Assembly: GCA_031256305.1 (NCBI GenBank)
Contig: JAIRQU010000268.1
Coordinates: 1-7,150, forward strand
Length of the DNA stretch: 7,150 bases
Direction of reading: 5' to 3'
Source of the DNA: Burkholderiaceae bacterium
Lineage (GTDB): Bacteria; Pseudomonadota; Gammaproteobacteria; Burkholderiales; Burkholderiaceae_C
Below the pieces are notes generated by a model that worked only from the letters and a program-made list of their open reading frames with translations, had not been told where the DNA came from and searched no databases. Shown in pieces: positions 1 through 5,364 of this stretch; within the stretch, counting starts at the first letter, position 1; each line of letters opens with the position of its first letter. A program made the translations under genes and the position numbers.

Positions 1-1
1 T

Positions 2-73
2 GGCGTATTCGGGCTGGCGCAAGGCGCGCTGGGCGCGCTGGCGTTTGGCTTGCCCAAACGGACGGGCCAATAG
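2..73 (+). CDS. C-terminal end of an unidentified, probably membrane, protein (partial)
   Basis: An open frame enters from the left edge and ends at a TAG at 71-73, giving 23 residues ending in LPKRTGQ. The stretch before this is hydrophobic and rich in Gly, Ala and Leu (GVFGLAQGALGALAFG), followed by a short basic tail. This is what the last transmembrane helix and cytoplasmic end of a transporter look like. The family cannot be named from so little sequence, and an accidental open frame is possible. A short inverted repeat follows at 75-87 but has no T tract. Confidence 0.4.
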   Translation, partial: GVFGLAQGALGALAFGLPKRTGQ

Positions 74-233
74 CCAGCGGCCCGCTGATTGTGGCAACCC
101 GAAAATGACGGTAACGGGGATTTAACAGCCTATTTTTTCGATCTTGTTGTAGGTAACAAACAACACTTTATCGCGGTGTGGCCAACATGTGTGACTTCTG
201 CAACAAGTCAGGCATGGAAATGAGGGGCCTGCC
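74..233. other. Non-coding region upstream of porin 1
   Basis: I see no gene here. An inverted repeat TTGTT-6 nt-AACAA lies at 144-159. TGTGGC at 177-182 stands about 80 bp before the porin 1 -10 element; the same hexamer stands about 78 bp before the porin 2 -10 element. From roughly position 161 onward the sequence can be aligned by eye with the region upstream of porin 2, including GGAAAT at 216-221 (equivalent to 1721-1726). Confidence 0.5.
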
Positions 234-262
234 TTGGCAAAAAACGTCAAGTCTGATGCAAT
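234..262 (+). promoter_or_regulatory. Predicted promoter of porin 1
   Basis: The -35 is TTGGCA (234-239), the spacer is 17 nt, and the -10 is TGCAAT (257-262) preceded by TG at 254-255, an extended -10 arrangement. The predicted transcript start is near 269. The block TCTG-A/G-TGCAAT is preserved upstream of porin 2 at the same distance from its gene, which supports this choice over other AT-rich hexamers. No experimental evidence is available. Confidence 0.6.
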
Positions 263-268
263 GCCCAT

Positions 269-299
269 AACTTTCCGACGAAAGGGAGTTGGCCCGGGG
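269..299 (+). promoter_or_regulatory. 5' stem-loop and conserved 12-mer in the porin 1 leader
   Basis: AACTTTC (269-275) can pair with GGGAGTT (284-290), with two G-U pairs, around an 8-nt loop, right at the predicted transcript start. It is followed by GTTGGCCCGGGG (288-299), which is identical in the porin 2 leader. A hairpin at the extreme 5' end of an outer-membrane protein mRNA is known to stabilise transcripts such as E. coli ompA. The same role here is an inference. Confidence 0.45.
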
Positions 300-392
300 A
301 GATGTCTGCTGTTATCGCTGGCGGGACGCATAGGCCCCCGTTGGTCAAGCAACCGGAGTCCTTGTCTGTTTTTTAACCTTGGAGAACCTGAA

Positions 393-1430
393 ATGAAAAA
401 AGCTCTGATTGCCCTGGCTGTACTGGGCGCTGCATCGGGCGCCGCCATGGCGCAGTCGTCCGTCACGCTGTATGGCGCGGCGGACATCGCCGTCGGCAAG
501 GCCGCGTCAACCGGCGACCAGAAATGGGGCGCGCAATCCAACACCCTGGTGACCAACAACACCAGCCGCATCGGCCTGACCGGCAAGGAAGACCTGGGCG
601 GCGGCTTGTGGGCCGGCTTCAAGTATGAAGGCGCGGTCAATCTGGCCAATGGCGCGGCGGGCGACGGCGGCGGGCCTGCCGGCGGCCCCATGTGGAGCCG
701 CGCGGCCTATGTGACCCTGGGCAGCAACAGCTTTGGTTCCGTCTTTCTGGGCCGCAATTACGCGCCTGGGTTCGACGGGCAAGGCGTGTACGAATTGACC
801 CAGTGGGCCAACTATTCCGTGCTGGGCAACACTTTCGGCTTTGGCGGTTTTCCCGATCCCCGCAACAATGCGCAGATCGAGTACCAGACGCCCACCTTCT
901 ATGGCCTGAACGCCGAGATTGCCTACATTCCCAAGGCTGATGGCGCGCTGGTTGACAACGGCGTGGCCAACCGCACCGACCAATGGGCCGCAAACGTGGT
1001 GTACAACCAAGGCCCGGTCAAGGCGGCCCTGACGTTGGACAAGCCCAACAAGACCCAGACCGGCGGCAACGCCAACAAGACCAACTGGAGCCTGGGCGGT
1101 TCCTATACGTTTGGCAACATGTTCGCGCTGTCGGCCTCGTATAACCGCACGAACAACGCCATGCAATGGAAGAACGGCGGCGATGGCGCCGTTGTCTATG
1201 GCGCGCGGCGTTATGGCTGGGAATTGGGCGGCAGCTTCTTCACCGGGCCGTTCACCGTTACGCTGGACTTCACCCGCGACACCACCAACGATCTGTACGG
1301 CGGCCGGAAGTACACCAATGGCTTGCTGGAAGGCAAATACAGCCTGTCCAAGCGCACCTTCCTGTACGTGGACTATCTGCGGCTGGACAGCGCCAGCAAT
1401 TACAGCATAGGCGTCAGCCACTACTTTTAA
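393..1430 (+). CDS. Outer-membrane porin, Gram-negative trimeric type (copy 1)
   Basis: A 345-residue general diffusion porin forming a predicted 16-stranded beta-barrel, probably trimeric, for passive entry of small hydrophilic solutes. Residues 1-20 are a signal peptide (MKKALIALAVLGAASGAAMA, cleaved before QSSVTLYG). Next comes the family block TSRIGLTGKEDLGGGLWAGF, and a strand with LGRNYAPGFD at about residue 120 leads into the constriction loop L3. The last residue is Phe (SHYF), the usual signal for barrel assembly by BAM. The ATG at 393 was chosen because GGAGA (381-385) lies 7 nt upstream and the signal peptide starts there; a TTG at 234 would add 53 unrelated residues. Length is slightly below the usual 350-390. 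By eye it shares about two-thirds of its residues with the next porin. It has its own promoter and terminator. Substrate specificity cannot be read from the sequence. Confidence 0.95.
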   Translation: MKKALIALAVLGAASGAAMAQSSVTLYGAADIAVGKAASTGDQKWGAQSNTLVTNNTSRIGLTGKEDLGGGLWAGFKYEGAVNLANGAAGDGGGPAGGPMWSRAAYVTLGSNSFGSVFLGRNYAPGFDGQGVYELTQWANYSVLGNTFGFGGFPDPRNNAQIEYQTPTFYGLNAEIAYIPKADGALVDNGVANRTDQWAANVVYNQGPVKAALTLDKPNKTQTGGNANKTNWSLGGSYTFGNMFALSASYNRTNNAMQWKNGGDGAVVYGARRYGWELGGSFFTGPFTVTLDFTRDTTNDLYGGRKYTNGLLEGKYSLSKRTFLYVDYLRLDSASNYSIGVSHYF

Positions 1431-1435
1431 TCGCG

Positions 1436-1470
1436 GCGCGCCAATTGCCCGCCGATGGCGATTGGCGCGC
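1436..1470 (+). other. Strong 14-bp stem-loop just after the porin 1 stop
   Basis: Positions 1436-1449 pair with 1457-1470 around a 7-nt loop. Only one pair is G-U, and the outer stem reads GCGCGCCAAT/ATTGGCGCGC. It begins 5 nt after the stop codon. No T tract follows directly (GCGCCTTTTC), so it is not a classical terminator. It may protect the mRNA 3' end or be a palindromic insertion, since porin 2 has nothing equivalent. Confidence 0.6.
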
Positions 1471-1480
1471 GCGCCTTTTC

Positions 1481-1504
1481 AAGCTCTGGCGCTATCCAGG
1501 GCTT
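1481..1504 (+). other. Upstream hairpin of the porin 1 3' end
   Basis: AAGCTCTGG (1481-1489) pairs with CCAGGGCTT (1496-1504), with one G-U pair, around a 6-nt loop. It has no T tract and lies just before the terminator. A counterpart with CTGGCGCT in its stem and loop lies at 2997-3021 after porin 2, so the two-hairpin layout is shared by both copies. Confidence 0.55.
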
Positions 1505-1513
1505 CTTGCCATC

Positions 1514-1553
1514 AAAGCCGTCCGGGTTACAAGGCCCGGCGGCTTTTTGTTTT
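1514..1553 (+). terminator. Rho-independent terminator of porin 1
   Basis: AAAGCCG-T-CCGGG (1514-1526) pairs with CCCGG-CGGCTTT (1535-1546), with one bulged T and an 8-nt loop. The 3' arm runs into CTTTTTGTTTT. This is a GC-rich 12-bp stem with a T-rich tail. It closes the porin 1 transcript about 85 nt after the stop, which makes porin 2 an independent unit. Confidence 0.9.
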
Positions 1554-1739
1554 GCCCTGTTGTTCCGTTGGTGCCGCTGCGCCTGAATGCGATGCCATGA
1601 ACGCCAGACGCAGCCATCCGGACGGGGGCCGCACAGGCCAAACAGGCGGTTTGTCTCTCATGTGCGACACAATTTGAGCGGGTTTGTGGCATTTCCACAA
1701 CGAATTGGGCGCGCCGGGGCGGAAATAATACCGCTGCCT
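1554..1739. other. Non-coding region between porin units, with a candidate operator
   Basis: No convincing gene is present; short open frames on both strands lack ribosome-binding sites and recognisable protein character. The clearest element is the perfect inverted repeat TTGTGG-CATTT-CCACAA at 1684-1700, centred about 50 bp before the porin 2 -35. It has the shape of an operator or activator site. No regulator can be named. The TGTGGC hexamer in it (1685-1690) is at the position equivalent to 177-182 upstream of porin 1. Confidence 0.45.
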
Positions 1740-1768
1740 TTGCAAAAACGCGCCAAATCTGGTGCAAT
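1740..1768 (+). promoter_or_regulatory. Predicted promoter of porin 2
   Basis: The -35 is TTGCAA (1740-1745; TTTGCA at 1739-1744 is an alternative), the spacer is 17 nt, and the -10 is TGCAAT (1763-1768) with TG at 1760-1761 as the extended -10. The predicted transcript start is near 1775. It matches the porin 1 promoter in sequence and in distance to the gene. Confidence 0.6.
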
Positions 1769-1774
1769 ACAAAC

Positions 1775-1804
1775 AACTTCCCGGCAGGGGAGGTTGGCCC
1801 GGGG
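1775..1804 (+). promoter_or_regulatory. 5' stem-loop and conserved 12-mer in the porin 2 leader
   Basis: AACTTCCC (1775-1782) pairs with GGGGAGGTT (1787-1795), with one bulged G and one G-U pair, around the tetraloop GGCA, starting at the predicted transcript start. It overlaps GTTGGCCCGGGG (1793-1804), which is identical at 288-299. The stem is kept although its bases differ from copy 1, which suggests that the structure is being maintained. Confidence 0.5.
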
Positions 1805-1896
1805 GGTGATGTCCCGCAGTAGTCATTGCTGGCGAGGCTTCAATGCCCAGCCTGTCAAGCACCGGTGCCTGTATGTTTAACCCTGGAGAACCTGCA

Positions 1897-2979
1897 ATGA
1901 AAAAAGCTCTGATTGCCTTGGCCGTGCTGGGCGCTGCGTCTGGTGCCGCAATGGCTCAATCCTCTGTTACCCTGTACGGTGTTGCTGATATCGCCATTGG
2001 TAAAACCCAAGCGGGCGGCGACCACAAGTGGGGCGCGGAATCCAACACCAACGTTACCAACGGCACCAGCCGCATCGGCCTGACCGGCAAGGAAGACTTG
2101 GGCGGCGGCCTGTGGGCCGGTTTCCGCTATGAAGGCCAAGTCAACCTGGCCAATGGCGCTACCGACACCGCCGTGGGTACATGGAGCCGCGAAGCCAACG
2201 TCATGCTGGGCAGCAACCAGTTTGGCATGGTCAAGCTGGGCCGTTCGACCACCCCGTCGTATGACGGCCAAGGTTCGTATGAGCTGACCGGCTGGGCCAA
2301 CTACTCGGTCGTCGCCAACACGTATGGCTGGGGCGGTTATGCCTGGCCCCGTCAAGACGCGCAGATCGAATACAAGACGCCCAGCATCTATGGCCTGAGC
2401 GCAGCGCTGGCCTACGTGCCCAAGGCTGATGGCGGCCTGCTGAACAACCAGACCAATACCGGCGGCGCCAATCGTTCCGACCGTTGGGACTTGAACGTTA
2501 TCTACGCACAAGGCCCGCTTGACGTGGCGTTCACCCTGAACAAGTCCAACAAGACCGCGATTTCCAGCGGCGGTACGACCGTGGGAACCCCGCAAGGCAA
2601 CCGCGTCAACTACACGCTGGGCGGCAGCTACAAGTTCGGCGACATGTTCGCGCTGGCCGCGTCGTGGGACCGCACCAACATGGCCCAATCCTGGCGTACT
2701 GGTTATAGCGATCCCTATGGCGACAACAGCGGCGCAGGTGGCCGGCTGTATGCCAAGCGCTATGGCTTCTCGCTGGGCGGCAGCGTCTTCTTGGGCGCGT
2801 TCACCGTTACGCTGGATCTGACTCGCGACTACAAGAACCAGCTCTACAATGGCCGCAAGTACACCAACGGCGTGCTGGAAGGCAAATACGCCCTGTCCAA
2901 GCGCACGTTCCTGTACGCCGACTACCTGCGTCTGGACAGCACCAACAACTACGGTCTGGGCATCCGCCACAACTTCTGA
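1897..2979 (+). CDS. Outer-membrane porin, Gram-negative trimeric type (copy 2)
   Basis: A 360-residue paralogue of the preceding porin with the same role. The first 28 residues, covering the signal peptide (cleaved after residue 20) and the first strand, are identical to copy 1, and TSRIGLTGKEDLGGGLWAGF is also identical. A LGRSTTPSYDGQG segment leads into loop L3, and the chain ends in Phe (RHNF). It is longer than copy 1 mainly through loop segments such as NNQTNTGGANRSD, SSGGTTVGTPQGN and SDPYGDNSGAGGRLYAKR. The ATG at 1897 has GGAGA at 1885-1889; in-frame ATGs at 1843 and 1873 are upstream of that site and would bury the signal peptide. The 5' part uses more GTT, GCT, GGT and CGT codons than copy 1, as strongly expressed genes often do, so this may be the major porin. 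Own promoter and terminator. Confidence 0.95.
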   Translation: MKKALIALAVLGAASGAAMAQSSVTLYGVADIAIGKTQAGGDHKWGAESNTNVTNGTSRIGLTGKEDLGGGLWAGFRYEGQVNLANGATDTAVGTWSREANVMLGSNQFGMVKLGRSTTPSYDGQGSYELTGWANYSVVANTYGWGGYAWPRQDAQIEYKTPSIYGLSAALAYVPKADGGLLNNQTNTGGANRSDRWDLNVIYAQGPLDVAFTLNKSNKTAISSGGTTVGTPQGNRVNYTLGGSYKFGDMFALAASWDRTNMAQSWRTGYSDPYGDNSGAGGRLYAKRYGFSLGGSVFLGAFTVTLDLTRDYKNQLYNGRKYTNGVLEGKYALSKRTFLYADYLRLDSTNNYGLGIRHNF

Positions 2980-2996
2980 TCGTAGAGGTGATCCGT

Positions 2997-3021
2997 GGAA
3001 TCCTGGCGCTGCCAGGATTTC
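2997..3021 (+). other. Upstream hairpin of the porin 2 3' end
   Basis: AATCCTGGC (2999-3007) pairs perfectly with GCCAGGATT (3011-3019) around the loop GCT; one G-U and one G-C pair extend it to 2997/3021. No T tract follows. It is the counterpart of the hairpin at 1481-1504 after porin 1. Confidence 0.6.
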
Positions 3022-3033
3022 CGTTCACAACGC

Positions 3034-3069
3034 AAAGCCGCTGGGGTTGCAAAACCCTGCGGCTTTTTT
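3034..3069 (+). terminator. Rho-independent terminator of porin 2
   Basis: AAAGCCGC (3034-3041) pairs with GCGGCTTT (3059-3066), and GGGTT (3044-3048) with AACCC (3053-3057), around the loop GCAA. One T is bulged and one G-U pair joins the two helices. The stem runs into six T's (3064-3069). It corresponds to the terminator at 1514-1553. Read from the opposite strand the T tract is poor, so it probably works only for the porin. Confidence 0.9.
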
Positions 3070-3108
3070 CATTTCAGGGCGCGGCGTTTACCTTCTTCCC
3101 GCCAATCG

Positions 3109-3167
3109 GTTCCCTCTGCCCTTGCGGGAGAGGAACGTGGGAGAGCGTTGGCGCGTTACGCCCTAAC
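3109..3167. repeat. REP-like imperfect palindrome between convergent transcription units
   Basis: GTT-CCTCT-CCC (3109-3121, with two bulged bases) pairs with GGGAGAGGAAC (3126-3136) around TTGC. A weaker hairpin follows: GTTGGCG (3147-3153) pairs with CGCC..AAC (3159-3167). The first resembles the CCCTCTCCC-TTGC-GGGAGAGGG palindromes dispersed between genes in many proteobacteria, so it may be a degenerate REP element. It lies between the 3' ends of porin 2 and the minus-strand operon and could also act in transcript ending for the latter. Confidence 0.45.
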
Positions 3168-3195
3168 CCGCGCAAAATCGCTGAAGCGTTTGCCG

Positions 3196-3873
3196 CTACG
3201 CATAGGCTGCCGTAATCGCCTGCAAATGCGCGCGACCGGACGCAGGCAGGTGCGGCGCAAACTGGGTCAGTACATGCCGTGCGCCGCGCAACAGGGCGGT
3301 TTGTTCATGACCGGGTTCCATGGCGTGCCGCGGGTCGAGCACGTATTCGTAACTGAGCCACCAGGTCAGCACCACCACCATGCTGGCGGCGGCTTGGTCG
3401 CGCCAGGCGGCGTCCGGCAGTGCGGTGGCAAATGACGTGTCTGCTTCTTTTTTTGTAGCTGCAAGCTGTTCCAGGATGCCGCATAGCGCGGTTTTCTTGT
3501 GGGCCAGCAAATCCGGCAGCCGCGTTTCGATGTGCCGGTTACCTGATAGCAGGTGGTTGAGGTCGCGGTAGAGAAAACGGTATTGCCAAATCAGCTCGAA
3601 CAGCGAGTGCAGGCAAAACCAGGCGTCTTCCAGATCGCGCACGCCGGCGCAGGCGTCGAGCAAGCGGGTAAGCGCCGCGTCATACTGGTCGAACAGGGTG
3701 TTGACCAGCGTTTCCTTGGCCGGATAGTGGTAGTACAGATTGCCGGGGCTGATGGCCAGCGTCGCGGCGATCATGTTGGTGGAAACATTCGGCTCGCCAT
3801 AGCGGTTGAACAGGGCAAACGCCGTTTGCAGGATGCGTTCGGCGGTGCGGCGCGGCGTTTTTTTGCTGGTCAT
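3196..3873 (-). CDS. TetR/AcrR-family transcriptional regulator, PhaD-like
   Basis: A 225-residue DNA-binding regulator. Residues 1-60 form the TetR helix-turn-helix domain: RILQTAFALFNRYGEPNVSTNMIA leads into the recognition helix region SPGNLYYHYPAKE (about 42-54). The sequence FN-x2-GEPNVST...ISPGNLYYHY closely resembles PhaD, the TetR-type regulator of phasin genes in Pseudomonas. The rest is a helical ligand domain with an aromatic cluster (AWFCLHSLFELIWQYRFLYRDLNHLL). AAGGG (3883-3887) lies 9 nt before the ATG. It is the last gene of a minus-strand operon, 33 bp after the DUF3108 gene. From family and context I infer control of the phasin operon, possibly autoregulation; its ligand and operator are not evident. 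It may equally act on genes elsewhere. Confidence 0.9.
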   Translation of the reverse strand: MTSKKTPRRTAERILQTAFALFNRYGEPNVSTNMIAATLAISPGNLYYHYPAKETLVNTLFDQYDAALTRLLDACAGVRDLEDAWFCLHSLFELIWQYRFLYRDLNHLLSGNRHIETRLPDLLAHKKTALCGILEQLAATKKEADTSFATALPDAAWRDQAAASMVVVLTWWLSYEYVLDPRHAMEPGHEQTALLRGARHVLTQFAPHLPASGRAHLQAITAAYA

Positions 3874-3906
3874 GACACAAAACCCTTGCCGCTCTTTTGA
3901 GACCGT

Positions 3907-5364
3907 TCAGCGCGTCCCCGGACTATCGCCGCCGCTACTGACGCTGCTGCTGGCGCTAGCCGGCGAGGACGCGGGCAAGGCCGGGGCAAGCGGCACGGTC
4001 TGGGTATAGGCGCTTTGCAGCGTCATGTCCAACTGGCTGCCGTCGGGCTGGACGATAAGCAGGCGCAGCGGCAGGTAATCGAGTTGCTTGCCCAGCCATA
4101 GCTCGATGCGCGCGTCCTGATTGCCCGTGGATTGATGCGCCAGATGCAAGGCTTGAAGCTGCTGGCCCGCGAATTGACCCGCGCCGATAAAACCGTTGCC
4201 GTCCATGACGGTAAAACTGGCGGGCTGCGGGGCGATACCGCCGCCATCGACCAGCGGCAACGCAATCCGGCTGCCCACGGGGTAGCGCGCGGGATCACCC
4301 GCGATCAGCGCCCCCAGTTCCAACAACAGGCTCAAGGGGTCTTGCGCGCCCGGCGGCAGCGCCGTATCGGCGGTTTCATTCGCGGCGGCGGACTGGCTGG
4401 CCGCGGAGGCGGCATCGGCGGCTTCTGACGCAGCGGTTTCTGACGCGGCGGCGCCGGGCGCGGATGCGGGGGGCGAACCGCTGCGCAGACGCGCCTGCGC
4501 GTAGTCGAAGGTCAGGTTGTAGCCCTCCGGCCCCAGCGCATAGGCCGTCACGGGGGCCAGGCCGCGCACGGTGACAAGTCCCGTGGCATAGCGGCTGTGG
4601 TCGCCAATGGCGGGGCCGTAGAGTGTCCACATTAGGTTGTAGGACTGCCCGTCCTGCCGCCAGTCGATTGTGCTGGGCAGCGCCACCCGCCGTCCGTTTT
4701 GAGTAAGGGTGGCCTGGTAAGTTATTTGCGCCGGGCGCGGCAGTTGTACGGGCGGAATGGCATCGGGCGTGCCGGGAGTGCGGGCGTCCGGCGCGGCTGA
4801 ACCGGCCAAGCCGGGCTGCGCCGCCTGCTGCTGGATTGCCAGAATTTGATCGGGCGGCAAAGGCGGGGCGATGGGCGGCGGCGGCGTTTTGCCGCCAAAA
4901 GTAACCAGCGGGGGCGCTTGCAGCAGGCTCAAGTGCGCGTCGGCAGCGTCGGCGGGCGCAGCGGAAGGCTGGGGGTTGGCCACGGTTATGACGGGCAGCG
5001 GCCGGCCGTCACTGAGATTGGCCGTGCCGCTGGGCGGCGGATTATCCGCGACCGGGCTGCCGGATGTCCCATCGGGCGCGGGAAGCGGTTCTGGCCGTGG
5101 TCTGGGCTTGGGCCGGAGCGGTTCAGGCGCGGCGGGTACGGGCGGAGCAGGTACGGGCTGGGCTTGGGGCGCGGCAACGGTGGACTGCGGCGGCGCCAAG
5201 GTAATCGTGCGGATCTGGAACACGGGCGGACCGCCGGTTACCGGCACGGTCCGTGACCAGCGTGGCAGGCCGAGCAACAGCAGCGCGTGCGCGGCCAGCA
5301 CGAACAGCGTGATGAGGGCAAGCCTGGGTCTTGGGGCGGCGGTGACGGGGGCGTAAACGGTCAA
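3907..5364 (-). CDS. Membrane-anchored DUF3108 protein with TonB-like proline-rich region
   Basis: 485 residues, function unknown. After a short basic N-terminus one transmembrane segment (about 15-33, LALITLFVLAAHALLLLGL) should anchor the protein in the inner membrane. Residues about 50-212 are rich in Pro and Ala, including PKPRPRPEPLP, like the periplasm-spanning part of TonB. The DUF3108 domain begins near residue 213 (ITYQATLTQNGRR), is interrupted by an Ala/Ser/Glu-rich segment (about 293-340), and resumes with DPLSLLLELGALIAGDPARYP and ARIELWLGKQLDYLPLRLLI, blocks I recognise from this family; a Ser-rich tail follows. The start is TTG at 5364, sharing TTGA with the phasin stop; I found no upstream start and no clear ribosome-binding site, so translation is probably coupled to the phasin. 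A periplasmic or envelope role is inferred. Confidence 0.88.
   Translation of the reverse strand: MTVYAPVTAAPRPRLALITLFVLAAHALLLLGLPRWSRTVPVTGGPPVFQIRTITLAPPQSTVAAPQAQPVPAPPVPAAPEPLRPKPRPRPEPLPAPDGTSGSPVADNPPPSGTANLSDGRPLPVITVANPQPSAAPADAADAHLSLLQAPPLVTFGGKTPPPPIAPPLPPDQILAIQQQAAQPGLAGSAAPDARTPGTPDAIPPVQLPRPAQITYQATLTQNGRRVALPSTIDWRQDGQSYNLMWTLYGPAIGDHSRYATGLVTVRGLAPVTAYALGPEGYNLTFDYAQARLRSGSPPASAPGAAASETAASEAADAASAASQSAAANETADTALPPGAQDPLSLLLELGALIAGDPARYPVGSRIALPLVDGGGIAPQPASFTVMDGNGFIGAGQFAGQQLQALHLAHQSTGNQDARIELWLGKQLDYLPLRLLIVQPDGSQLDMTLQSAYTQTVPLAPALPASSPASASSSVSSGGDSPGTR
4418..4447. repeat. 15-bp tandem repeat inside the DUF3108 gene
   Basis: Two adjacent copies, GCGGCTTCTGACGCA and GCGGTTTCTGACGCG, match at 13 of 15 positions and keep the reading frame. 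They encode pentapeptides of the type ASE(T/A)A within the Ala-rich segment. Replication slippage of such units is a simple way for this linker to have grown inside the domain. Confidence 0.7.

Larger units (their letters stand above)
161..1549 (+). repeat. Tandem duplication of a porin transcription unit, copy 1 (divergent)
   Basis: This is the first of two colinear units, each holding a promoter region, leader, porin gene, two-hairpin 3' end and terminator. The promoter-to-ATG distance is nearly identical in the two copies: 162 nt from GCCTT at 231 to the ATG at 393, and 161 nt from GCCTT at 1736 to the ATG at 1897. The outer limits are approximate because they were set by eye. The copies have diverged, so the duplication is old. 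Confidence 0.7.
1665..3069 (+). repeat. Tandem duplication of a porin transcription unit, copy 2 (divergent)
   Basis: This is the second unit, colinear with 161-1549 from the upstream TGTGGC element through the promoter, leader, porin gene, CTGGCGCT hairpin and AAAGCCG...CGGCTTTTT terminator. Its limits are approximate. Coding differences cluster in regions expected to be surface loops, and the extra 14-bp hairpin of copy 1 is absent. Confidence 0.7.

Noticed and set aside
75..87. Short inverted repeat CAGCG-GCC-CGCTG as terminator of the upstream gene
   Set aside because: Only five base pairs with a 3-nt loop and no following T tract; too weak to call.
234..392. TTG start at 234 that would extend porin 1 by 53 residues
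   Set aside because: This stretch is the predicted promoter and leader, the added residues would bury the signal peptide, and the ATG at 393 has a good ribosome-binding site.
1462..1880. Small open frames between the porin genes on both strands
   Set aside because: They overlap the terminator, promoter and leader elements, lack ribosome-binding sites and show no protein-like composition.
507..2970. Long antisense open frames opposite both porins (507-1421 and 1855-2970, minus strand)
   Set aside because: They mirror the porin genes almost exactly, have Ala/Val/Gly/Gln-biased composition without domains, and arise because GC-rich codon use in the porins avoids codons whose complement is a stop.
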